The position numbers and the translations under genes are program-made. From Deltaproteobacteria bacterium (lineage in GTDB: Bacteria; SAR324; JACQKK01), in assembly GCA_029879595.1 (NCBI GenBank), contig JAOUPZ010000237.1:1-5046 (forward strand): 5,046 nt of DNA, in the 5' to 3' direction. Positions 1 to 5,046 of the stretch are shown one piece after another. The notes beneath the pieces were generated by a model. That model saw nothing but the letters and a program-made list of their open reading frames with translations. It made no database searches and was not told where the DNA came from. Every line of letters begins with the position of its first letter. The first letter of the stretch is position 1.

Positions 1-218
1 ATACAATCGACCGGGGGGATTACCCCACCGCCCGCAATCACCTCAAGCGTCTGCTGCCCCTGTTCCAGGCCTGCTTCGTGGAATCCAATCCCATTCCGGT
101 CAAGGGTGGGGCCGGCATCCTGGGGTTGATGGAACCCCGCTACCGCCTGCCCATTACGCCACCGGCACCAGAAACACTGGAGGCCATGCGCCGGGCCCTG
201 CAACCTTTTATGAGCTGA
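1..218 (+). CDS. dapA: 4-hydroxy-tetrahydrodipicolinate synthase, C-terminal fragment
   Basis: This is the 3' end of a gene cut by the window edge: 71 codons are readable in frame from base 3 to the TGA at 216-218. DapA condenses pyruvate with aspartate semialdehyde in the cytoplasm, the first committed step to diaminopimelate and lysine. The visible part carries the family's C-terminal signature: a helix ending in LLPLFQACFVESNPIPVK, then GLMEPRYRLPITP and a closing helix (LEAMRRALQPFM). The FVE-NPIPVK block and the R-LP-TP block match the tail of the family well. The segment after PVK reads GGAGILG where many homologues have a bulkier sequence, a minor variation. The catalytic lysine and Tyr lie upstream and cannot be checked. 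Another member of the DHDPS/NAL aldolase superfamily is possible, but NPIPVK favours DapA. The peptidase gene follows after 40 nt on the same strand. Confidence 0.88.
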   Translation, partial: TIDRGDYPTARNHLKRLLPLFQACFVESNPIPVKGGAGILGLMEPRYRLPITPPAPETLEAMRRALQPFMS

Positions 219-258
219 TCGCCCGGCTGGCGCTTTTCCGGCCGGTTTACCGCAAAAT

Positions 259-1563
259 ATGCCGATTATCCCTTCGCATAGCCTGACCAACGGCCTCAAG
301 GTGGTGGTCATCGAGCAGCCCCACAGCCACCGGGTACTGCTCAGCCTGATGGTTCGCACCGGCTCCCGTTACGAGACCCCGGCGGAAAACGGAATCTCCC
401 ACTTCCTGGAACACATGCTGTTCCGGGGAAACTCCAGCTACCCGGACACGGTCTCGCTTAACCGGGCCTTTGAGGAAACCGGCGGCATGCTCCAGGCCCA
501 TACCTCGGTGGAGGAAACCGAGTACAGCCTGCTGGCCCATCCGGCCCACCTGGAGCAGGCGCTGGAAAACATGGCGGTATTTCTGCGCCATCCCAACTGG
601 GCCGATTTTGAAAAAGAGCGCCGGATACTGCTGGAGGAACTGCTCTATGACTACAACGAGCAGGGGCTGCTGACCGACCTGGCCGCGCTGGCTTCCCAGG
701 CGCTCTGGCCGGACCACCCCCTGGGCCTGAGCGTGGGGGGCACACCGTCCTCGGTGGAGGGGCTGAGCCTGGAGCAGGTCGGCCGCCACCATGCCCGCTA
801 TTACACCCCGGACAACATAGTCCTGGCCCTGGCCGGACGGGTGGAGACCGGCGCCGCCCTGGAAATGGCCCAACGGCACCTGGGGGGCTGGCAACCGGAG
901 GCCAGCGCCACAGAGCGGGGCTTTCTTCCCGCACCAGCAGAGCAGCCACGGTCCGGCAACCCACTCACCCCCGGCGTGAACACCGTGCCTGACCCGGACA
1001 ACCAGTTCCACCTTCAGTTCAGCTGGCCCGCCTTCGGGTACAACCACCCGGGCGAGCTGGCCCTGGGTCTGCTGCTACGCACCCTTGACGACGGCTCCAC
1101 CAGCCGCCTGCAACGGGTGATCCGGGAGGAGCAGGCCCTGGTATACCACATTCATGCGGGCAACTCGGCCTATCAGGACACCGGCTCGGTGGACATCGCC
1201 ACCTCGGTGCGTGCGGAACGCCTGGGGGATTTGTTGGAGGAACTGGGCCGGGAAATCCGGTTGTTCCGGGAGCGCGGCCCCGAACAGGAAGAAGTGGAGC
1301 AGGCCCGCCGCAGGTATCTGTTCGATCTGGAGTTCGACCGGGATTCCCTTTCCGCCCAGGTGGACCGCCATGCCTGGCCCCTGCTGTACTCCCGGCCCCG
1401 GGGGGAAGAGGAGGAACGCCAGATGATCAGCAGCCTGGGCCGGAATGAGTTATCCGGCATGGCCGCCAGCCTGTTCGATCCGGCCCGGCTGCATCTCACC
1501 GTGGTGGGTCCGGTTGACGATTCCACCCCGGCCCTGCTGGCCGAAAAGCTGAAGAACTTCTGA
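259..1563 (+). CDS. M16 family zinc metallopeptidase (insulinase/processing-peptidase-like)
   Basis: A 434-residue single-chain M16B-type protease. The inverted zinc motif HFLEH is at residues 48-52 (His48, Glu51 as general base, His52). The distal zinc ligand is Glu127 in ILLEEL, 74 residues after His52, the spacing expected for the family. The N-terminal domain (about 1-195) begins with the typical NGLKVVV start and continues through GISHFLEHMLFRG. The inactive-type C-terminal domain (about 245-430) contains GSTSRL and EEQALVYHI, giving the Arg283/Tyr296 pair typical of substrate binding. It therefore looks active, and its length is normal for bacterial members, which usually work as dimers on peptides or misfolded proteins. 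No signal peptide is present, so it is probably cytoplasmic. The ATG at 259 is the only start between the in-frame stop at 211-213 and the conserved domain. No Shine-Dalgarno sequence precedes it, so translation may depend on coupling to dapA. The natural substrate cannot be inferred. Confidence 0.93.
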   Translation: MPIIPSHSLTNGLKVVVIEQPHSHRVLLSLMVRTGSRYETPAENGISHFLEHMLFRGNSSYPDTVSLNRAFEETGGMLQAHTSVEETEYSLLAHPAHLEQALENMAVFLRHPNWADFEKERRILLEELLYDYNEQGLLTDLAALASQALWPDHPLGLSVGGTPSSVEGLSLEQVGRHHARYYTPDNIVLALAGRVETGAALEMAQRHLGGWQPEASATERGFLPAPAEQPRSGNPLTPGVNTVPDPDNQFHLQFSWPAFGYNHPGELALGLLLRTLDDGSTSRLQRVIREEQALVYHIHAGNSAYQDTGSVDIATSVRAERLGDLLEELGREIRLFRERGPEQEEVEQARRRYLFDLEFDRDSLSAQVDRHAWPLLYSRPRGEEEERQMISSLGRNELSGMAASLFDPARLHLTVVGPVDDSTPALLAEKLKNF

Positions 1564-1575
1564 CTGGAATTCATC

Positions 1576-1607
1576 AAAAAGCCTCCCCGGTTCTTTTTCC
1601 CGGGCTT
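1576..1607 (-). terminator. Rho-independent-type terminator of the lipoprotein gene
   Basis: Read on the minus strand, the arm AAGCCCGG is followed by a purine-rich loop, then CCGG, a short bulge, GGCTT and a run of T residues (the A run at 1576-1580 on the plus strand). The outer AAGCC/GGCTT and inner CGG/CCG pairs give an imperfect GC-rich stem of about 8 bp. The 5' arm overlaps the gene's own TAA stop at 1606-1608. The plus strand has no T run after the hairpin, so it should not serve the convergent peptidase gene as an intrinsic terminator. The bulge makes the call moderate. Confidence 0.5.
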
Positions 1608-3096
1608 ACCGGAACCGCCACAATCCCAGATCGAACCACAAATTCGTCATGTCCAAGGACTCACCAGTCACCAGGATTCTGCCCAGAGGATCAACAGTGT
1701 TGGCAAAACCCTGATCTCCCCCCCCGGCCCCTCCGGTTTCAGTTATCTGGATAAAGCCATCGGGTATCCCATCGGCAGGATAGAGATCCTGGCCGAATTC
1801 CGGATCGCCCTGTCCGTCCGGTGTGAACCGGTACACCTGAAAAGCGCTGGCTCCCAGATTCTGAGACAATACGATGTTGCCAAAGGGGTCAAAGATCAGC
1901 TTTTGATCATTCTCCTGTCCTCCGTTACTCCTGATGATAAAACCATCCGGAGTGCCGTCCACCGGGTAGAGATCCTCCCCAAAGTTGGGATCCAGAAGGC
2001 CATTGGGCTTAAAGCGGTAAACCACCATGTCATAATCGGAATTGGTTACAAAACCTGTTATCAGGATATCCCCGTTTTCCGTCAGGGCCATGTCGCTGGC
2101 AATGTCATAGCCGGTACCATAATTGTAGGATACCCAGCCCTTACCGTTGAAGGTGGTGTCCAGCAATCCAGTGGGCGTAAGCCGCCACAGCACAACCGCC
2201 AAATCGCTCAATCCGGCAAAACTGTATCCACTCACCAGAATATTCCCGCTGGCATCGGTCACCACGTCCCGGGCATGATCCTGGCTGTTTCCACCACCGG
2301 CATTGTGATGAAAAAAGAAACCATCCGGCTGGCCATCGGCCGGGTTTACATCGCCTCCAAAGGTTGGATCAAGCGTCCCGCTGGAAGTGAGCCGCCACAG
2401 CACCATGTCCCATCCGGGCTCCGGGGAACTTCCTGAGCCTGCGACCAGGATCCGGCCCACGCTGTCGATGGCCAGCCCCCTTCCGTAGGCATAGATATTT
2501 CCTCCGGCAGGGCTTGTGAAAATGGCAAACCCGTCCGGTGTGCCGTCAGCGGGAAAGGCATCACCTCCAAAGGTTGTATCCATTTGCCCGGTGCCCAGTA
2601 GTCTCCATACCGCCATTTGTTCTCCCATGCCGAGATTGACATCCCCGGCTATGGTGATCCTGCCCGAAGAATCAAAGGCGGCCCGATGGGGGCTTTGATT
2701 TTGAATGCCCAGTCCGGTCAGATCGAACATGATGAACCCATCCAGCTTGCCGTCTGCCGGGTGGGCATCAGCGCCGAAAGTTGTGTCGAGACTTCCATCG
2801 GAATTGAACCGATAGGCCACCAGTGAAGTGTTATTCAAGGAGGCCACCACAACATATTTTCCGCCAGGTGCGTTCAGTACAACCCGCCCTGAAACCCTCG
2901 AAAACGGGGACTGATCAAAATTATTCAAGGCCACCCCTGTTTCCGCAAATGTCGGATCGGCTTCTCCAACGGCCAGAATGGGACCTCCAAGCGTATTGTC
3001 TTTTTTCTGAGCGCTGCCCCCGCAGCCAGAAACAACCAGCCCTATGGCGGGCAAAATAAATAGCAAAGCCTCTTTTAGAAATCTGCGGAAAGTCAT
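1606..3096 (-). CDS. Predicted lipoprotein with seven delta-60 (beta-propeller-like) repeats
   Basis: A 496-residue protein. The N-terminus is a lipoprotein signal: basic MTFRRFLKEA, a hydrophobic stretch, and the lipobox V-S-G-C with Cys25 as the lipidated residue. Gly at +2 is compatible with outer-membrane sorting in Gram-negatives. The remainder is delta-60 repeats, each a D-x-(T/N/E)-F anchor, a GRI-V-G strand and a D-V-W/Y-R-F/L strand. Anchors fall at about residues 47, 104, 173, 243, 313, 369 and 431. Spacing is 56-57 residues in the plain repeats and 62-70 where an extra Asp-rich segment D-x-x-P-x-D-G-x-x-D-G-F follows the anchor (five of seven repeats). The protein ends at LWRFR, exactly where the next anchor would begin, which fits a closed seven-bladed propeller with N- and C-terminal strands sharing a blade (inference). 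No catalytic residues are recognisable. A binding or surface-scaffold role is likely, but the ligand is unknown. The ATG ending at 3096 has a good ribosome binding site, whereas an upstream in-frame TTG at 3114 has none. Confidence 0.88.
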   Translation of the reverse strand: MTFRRFLKEALLFILPAIGLVVSGCGGSAQKKDNTLGGPILAVGEADPTFAETGVALNNFDQSPFSRVSGRVVLNAPGGKYVVVASLNNTSLVAYRFNSDGSLDTTFGADAHPADGKLDGFIMFDLTGLGIQNQSPHRAAFDSSGRITIAGDVNLGMGEQMAVWRLLGTGQMDTTFGGDAFPADGTPDGFAIFTSPAGGNIYAYGRGLAIDSVGRILVAGSGSSPEPGWDMVLWRLTSSGTLDPTFGGDVNPADGQPDGFFFHHNAGGGNSQDHARDVVTDASGNILVSGYSFAGLSDLAVVLWRLTPTGLLDTTFNGKGWVSYNYGTGYDIASDMALTENGDILITGFVTNSDYDMVVYRFKPNGLLDPNFGEDLYPVDGTPDGFIIRSNGGQENDQKLIFDPFGNIVLSQNLGASAFQVYRFTPDGQGDPEFGQDLYPADGIPDGFIQITETGGAGGGDQGFANTVDPLGRILVTGESLDMTNLWFDLGLWRFR

Positions 3097-3099
3097 GTT

Positions 3100-3105
3100 T
3101 TCCTT
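3100..3105 (-). promoter_or_regulatory. Ribosome binding site that decides the lipoprotein start
   Basis: AAGGAA on the minus strand lies 3 nt before the ATG at 3096-3094. It falls inside the coding sequence of the longer alternative reading that begins at TTG 3114, and nothing purine-rich precedes that TTG. The ATG start also gives a conventional signal peptide (MTFRRF then the hydrophobic core), so it is preferred. Confidence 0.75.
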
Positions 3106-3133
3106 TCTTGGCAATATATTGCTGAAGTGTATC

Positions 3134-3177
3134 GGCGGGTAATAAAAAGCGGGAAGCCCCTTCCCCTTATTGCCGCC
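3134..3177 (-). promoter_or_regulatory. Compound inverted repeat in the 5' leader of the lipoprotein gene
   Basis: Three nested paired segments share one centre: GGCGG (3134-3138) with CCGCC (3173-3177), AATAA (3141-3145) with TTATT (3167-3171), and GGGAAG (3151-3156) with CTTCCC (3160-3165), closed by a 3-nt loop. Small unpaired bulges separate the segments, for 16 base pairs in total. If the promoter at 3186-3213 is correct, the element starts a few bases from the 5' end of the lipoprotein mRNA. Read on the minus strand, the inner hairpin is followed by GCTTTTTATTA, which is terminator-like, and the outer stem sequesters part of that T tract. It could be an mRNA-stabilising cap, an attenuator, a terminator for minus-strand read-through, or a protein-binding palindrome. 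The pairing is seen directly, but the function is inferred. Confidence 0.5.
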
Positions 3178-3185
3178 TGTGTTTT

Positions 3186-3213
3186 TTTATAAATATTATA
3201 GACAGTTTGTCGA
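3186..3213 (-). promoter_or_regulatory. Probable sigma70-type promoter of the lipoprotein gene
   Basis: On the minus strand a -35-like TCGACA (3213-3208) is followed after 16 bp by TATAAA (3191-3186), each 5 of 6 to consensus. A perfect TATAAT also lies at 3200-3195, but it lacks a good -35 at standard spacing. The segment is the most AT-rich in the window. Transcription starting near 3179 would give a leader of about 80 nt containing the compound inverted repeat. The short dyad GACA-AAC-TGTC (3211-3201) sits between the two boxes. Confidence 0.45.
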
Positions 3214-3326
3214 GAGACGAGGAACAAATTAGCACAAAAACAGCATCCTTGGGAACAATCAAGTCGAGATTCCGGAAAGAAAAACCATGGGCTGGAATAA
3301 CCAGGAGCGTTTCTCAGAAATCAATA

Positions 3327-3414
3327 GCCCGCCCTGATTCTATGCGTTTTCCGATCGGGAGGTCGGTGACGATGCTTCCCTGATGAAAGGATCAGGGGTG
3401 GCATCAGGGATGGC
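3327..3414 (+). promoter_or_regulatory. Possible structured RNA (three-way junction) in the TrpB2 leader
   Basis: A closing helix could form between CCCTGAT (3332-3338) and ATCAGGG (3403-3409), extended across a 2x2 internal loop by GCC (3327-3329) with GGC (3412-3414). Inside it lie two hairpins. CCGATC/GGTCGG (3351-3356/3361-3366) has one G-U pair and a GGGA loop of GNRA type. CCCTGAT/ATCAGGG (3378-3384/3391-3397) has a 6-nt loop. Because CCCTGAT and ATCAGGG each occur twice, alternative pairings are possible. The element would lie 244 nt before the TrpB2 start if transcription begins upstream of it. It matches no RNA family I recognise and could be chance pairing enriched by a local duplication. 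Confidence 0.25.
3391..3414 (+). repeat. Short imperfect tandem duplication (2 x 12 bp)
   Basis: ATCAGGGGTGGC (3391-3402) is followed directly by ATCAGGGATGGC (3403-3414), 11 of 12 identical, and then by ATCC. It looks like a slippage duplication. It supplies the second ATCAGGG copy used in the alternative pairings of the surrounding leader. Confidence 0.6.
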
Positions 3415-3601
3415 ATCCAAAAATAGCGGGGGTGCAGAAGATGGCAGGTCCCCGGATATTGTTAATGGAACCAGACTTGGTGGGATGCTGCCGATGAAAT
3501 ACACCGCCCGGAAGCATTTTATCCGAAACCCATGGACAAACACCGGGGCTTTGGGTTATGAAGTTATCTTCCCAACAACCCAACATCGAACCATATTGCC
3601 C

Positions 3602-3627
3602 GCAACCGACTGCCGGCAGTGTATTGC
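3602..3627 (+). promoter_or_regulatory. Dyad-symmetric candidate operator upstream of TrpB2
   Basis: A perfect 12-bp palindrome ACTGCCGGCAGT (3609-3620) is flanked symmetrically, after 3 nt on each side, by GCAA (3602-3605) and TTGC (3624-3627). That places 20 of 26 positions in dyad register about one centre. A further TTGC at 3596-3599 forms a second short dyad with GCAA. The centre is about 43 bp upstream of the TrpB2 ATG, where a repressor site or a leader hairpin could act. No clear -35/-10 pair accompanies it (TGTATT at 3620-3625 is a weak -10 candidate). The bound factor is unknown. Confidence 0.35.
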
Positions 3628-3657
3628 AGGTAACTTGAAAACCACAGGGAAATAAAA

Positions 3658-5022
3658 ATGAGCAAGACGACCAAGTTTCTTTTAGGTGAAGAAGACATCC
3701 CCAAAGCCTGGTACAACATCCAGGCGGATCTCCCCCAGCCCCTGCCCCCGGTGCTGCATCCAGGCACGGGCCAGCCCGTGGGCCCGGACGATCTGGCCCC
3801 GCTGTTTCCCATGGCTCTGATCGGCCAGGAAGTGAGCCAGGAGCGCTGGATTGAAATCCCCGAGCCGGTGCGCGACGCCTACCGCCAGTGGAGACCCTCG
3901 CCGCTGTACCGCGCCCATGGCCTGGAAAAGGCGCTGGATACCCCCGCGCACATTTACTACAAGTACGAGGGCACCTCGCCGGTGGGTTCGCACAAGCTGA
4001 ACACCGCCCTGGCCCAGGCCTTCTACAACAAGAGCGAGGGCGTGAAGGCCCTGACCACCGAGACCGGGGCCGGTCAGTGGGGCAGCGCCCTTTCGCTGGC
4101 CTGCGCGCACTTCGGGGTGGACCTTGAGGTATACATGGTCAAGGTTTCCTACGAGCAGAAGCCCTACCGCCGCAGCGTGATCCAAAGCTACGGAGCCAAG
4201 GTGTACCCCAGTCCCTCGGAACGCACCCAGTCCGGCAAGGCCATCCTGGCCAAGGACCCCAACACCACCGGCTCGCTGGGCATCGCCATCTCCGAGGCGG
4301 TGGAGGCCGCGGCCACCAGCGGTGGCGCCAAGAAATACGGTCTGGGCTCGGTGCTCAACCATGTATTGCTGCACCAGACGGTGATCGGTGAGGAATCTCT
4401 CAAGCAGTTCGAACTGGCGGGGGAATACCCGGATGTGGTGATCGGCTGCGCCGGAGGGGGCTCCAACTTCGCCGGCCTGGCCCTGCCGTTCGTGCGGGAA
4501 AACCTGGCGGGCAAGTCCACGCGCATCGTGGCCGTGGAGCCTATGGCCTCGCCCAGCCTCACCAAGGGCAAGTATGTGTATGACTTCGGGGACGCGGCCA
4601 TGACCACGCCCCTGATGAAGATGTACACCCTGGGCCACAGCTTCCTGCCAGCGCCCATCCACGCCGGCGGGCTGCGCTATCACGGCATGGCGCCCATTGT
4701 GTGCCACCTGTACGATCTCAAGCTGATCGAGGCGGTGGCCTACCACCAGAACCCGGTGTTCGAGGCGGCCATCACCTTTGCCCGGTCCGAGGGCATCATC
4801 CCCGCGCCGGAATCGTCCCACGCCATCCGCGCGGCGGTGGACGAGGCCCTCAAGTGCAAGGCCAGCGGTGAGTCCAAGGTAATCGCCTTCAACCTGTCCG
4901 GCCACGGGCACTTCGACATGGGTGCCTACGACGCATACTTCGCCGGAGAACTGACGGACTATGAGTATCCGGTGGAACAGGTGGAAAAGGCGCTGTCCGA
5001 ACTGCCGCCGGTGGGGCAGTAA
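3658..5022 (+). CDS. trpB2: Tryptophan synthase beta chain, TrpB2 type (PLP-dependent)
   Basis: A 454-residue fold-type II PLP enzyme that joins indole with an activated serine to make tryptophan in the cytoplasm. Key elements are present: Lys113 in GSHKLNTA (Schiff-base lysine), Glu135 in TETGAGQWG (catalytic glutamate), the PLP-phosphate loop GGGSN at 266-270, AVEP at 292-295, HAGGLRYHG at 335-343, and Ser414 in NLSGHGHFD. GAGQWG in place of GAGQHG, the long N-terminal extension before the conserved SPLYRA region, and the length (TrpB1 is near 400) place it in the TrpB2 branch. No trpA, trpC or trpF lies beside it in this window. Some TrpB2 enzymes work without TrpA, salvaging indole, and some use O-phosphoserine; which applies here cannot be read from the sequence. 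The ATG at 3658 has AGGGA (3646-3650) at 7-nt spacing. The alternative is a TrpB-like PLP lyase of other specificity. Confidence 0.93.
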   Translation: MSKTTKFLLGEEDIPKAWYNIQADLPQPLPPVLHPGTGQPVGPDDLAPLFPMALIGQEVSQERWIEIPEPVRDAYRQWRPSPLYRAHGLEKALDTPAHIYYKYEGTSPVGSHKLNTALAQAFYNKSEGVKALTTETGAGQWGSALSLACAHFGVDLEVYMVKVSYEQKPYRRSVIQSYGAKVYPSPSERTQSGKAILAKDPNTTGSLGIAISEAVEAAATSGGAKKYGLGSVLNHVLLHQTVIGEESLKQFELAGEYPDVVIGCAGGGSNFAGLALPFVRENLAGKSTRIVAVEPMASPSLTKGKYVYDFGDAAMTTPLMKMYTLGHSFLPAPIHAGGLRYHGMAPIVCHLYDLKLIEAVAYHQNPVFEAAITFARSEGIIPAPESSHAIRAAVDEALKCKASGESKVIAFNLSGHGHFDMGAYDAYFAGELTDYEYPVEQVEKALSELPPVGQ

Positions 5023-5027
5023 GTCCT

Positions 5028-5046
5028 ATGGCCCGCACCAACGTGG
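5028..5046 (+). CDS. Possible 5' end of a following gene
   Basis: An ATG 5 nt after the TrpB2 stop opens a frame reading M-A-R-T-N-V to the window edge. The tight spacing suggests a cotranscribed gene translated by coupling. There is no strong ribosome binding site apart from G-rich bases at the end of the upstream gene. Six codons are too few to name a product or to be sure the gene is real. Confidence 0.3.

Larger units (their letters stand above)
3115..3657. other. Divergent intergenic region without a convincing gene
   Basis: About 540 bp separate the lipoprotein gene from the divergent TrpB2 gene. The half next to the lipoprotein (3115-3300) holds its promoter and leader and is AT-rich. 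The half next to TrpB2 (3300-3657) is more GC-rich, with potential hairpins at 3351-3366 and 3378-3397, a 12-bp tandem duplication at 3391-3414 and a dyad at 3602-3627. Reading frames of 60-90 codons exist on both strands (for example 3383-3655 plus, 3340-3543 minus). Their translations resemble no family, are rich in Pro, Gly and Ser without pattern, and lack ribosome binding sites. No tRNA, T-box (no AGGGTGG-ACCGCG), tryptophan-rich leader peptide or known riboswitch core was recognised. Confidence 0.6.

Noticed and set aside
247..1047. Minus-strand open frame of 266 codons opposite the M16 peptidase
   Set aside because: It lies antisense to an intact conserved protease, shows no recognisable domain, and its composition is typical of a codon-position shadow.
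1903..2436. Plus-strand open frame of 177 codons inside the lipoprotein gene
   Set aside because: It is antisense to the delta-60 repeats; its apparent internal repeats simply mirror those repeats, and no ribosome binding site precedes it.
1753..2769. Spaced repeated DNA segments suggesting a CRISPR-like array
   Set aside because: The repeats are imperfect, irregularly spaced and in frame; they encode the repeated protein motif of the delta-60 lipoprotein.
3379..3386. CTGATGA resembling a hammerhead ribozyme core
   Set aside because: The required GAAA strand and stem II/III arrangement do not follow; the bases are instead part of a simple CCCTGAT/ATCAGGG hairpin.
3460..3520. Search for a T-box or trp-type attenuator before TrpB2
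   Set aside because: No AGGGTGG-ACCGCG T-box antiterminator sequence, no run of Trp codons and no terminator with a T tract is present on the plus strand before the gene.
3340..3543. Minus-strand open frame of 67 codons in the intergenic region
   Set aside because: It shows no family resemblance or ribosome binding site and overlaps another equally unconvincing frame.
3383..3655. Plus-strand open frame of 90 codons ending 2 nt before TrpB2
   Set aside because: The start lies inside a hairpin, no credible ribosome binding site precedes it, and the translation has no recognisable motif or domain. It remains a weak possibility only because of its position.
3682..4911. Minus-strand open frame of 409 codons opposite TrpB2
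   Set aside because: It is a GC-driven shadow of a strongly conserved gene on the other strand; the translation is low-complexity in Gly, His, Val and Arg and matches no family.

Overview
The window is a GC-rich bacterial chromosome segment with three complete genes and two gene fragments. The best clue to the host is the lipoprotein built of delta-60 repeats, a repeat family named for its abundance in Deltaproteobacteria (Desulfobacterota, Myxococcota and relatives). A stand-alone TrpB2-type enzyme beside it fits that group. The lineage is an inference from gene content, and no marker gene here settles it.

Layout: (1) 1-218, plus strand, is the last 71 codons of dapA, the 4-hydroxy-tetrahydrodipicolinate synthase of lysine/diaminopimelate synthesis. 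(2) 259-1563, plus strand, is an intact 434-residue M16 family zinc metallopeptidase, 40 nt behind dapA and probably on the same transcript. (3) 1606-3096, minus strand, encodes a 496-residue predicted lipoprotein with seven delta-60 repeats. It converges on the peptidase gene, has its own intrinsic-type terminator at 1576-1607, and its start is best placed at the ATG ending at 3096 rather than an upstream TTG. (4) 3115-3657 is a divergent intergenic region of about 540 bp with no convincing gene. It holds a likely minus-strand promoter, a strong compound inverted repeat in the lipoprotein leader, a set of 7-mers that could fold into a three-way RNA junction, and a dyad just upstream of the next gene. 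(5) 3658-5022, plus strand, is a 454-residue TrpB2-type tryptophan synthase beta chain with its key residues present. (6) 5028-5046 is the possible start of a following gene.

The genes do not form one obvious system. dapA and TrpB2 are amino-acid metabolism, the peptidase is probably cytoplasmic proteolysis, and the lipoprotein is a surface or periplasmic propeller of unknown function. By eye the lipoprotein gene and the intergenic region are less GC-rich than their neighbours, so this may be an inserted block between two housekeeping loci. No mobile element, CRISPR array, tRNA or rRNA is visible. The most distinctive signals are the recurrent Asp-rich insert in five of the seven delta-60 repeats and the secondary-structure potential of the divergent intergenic region.
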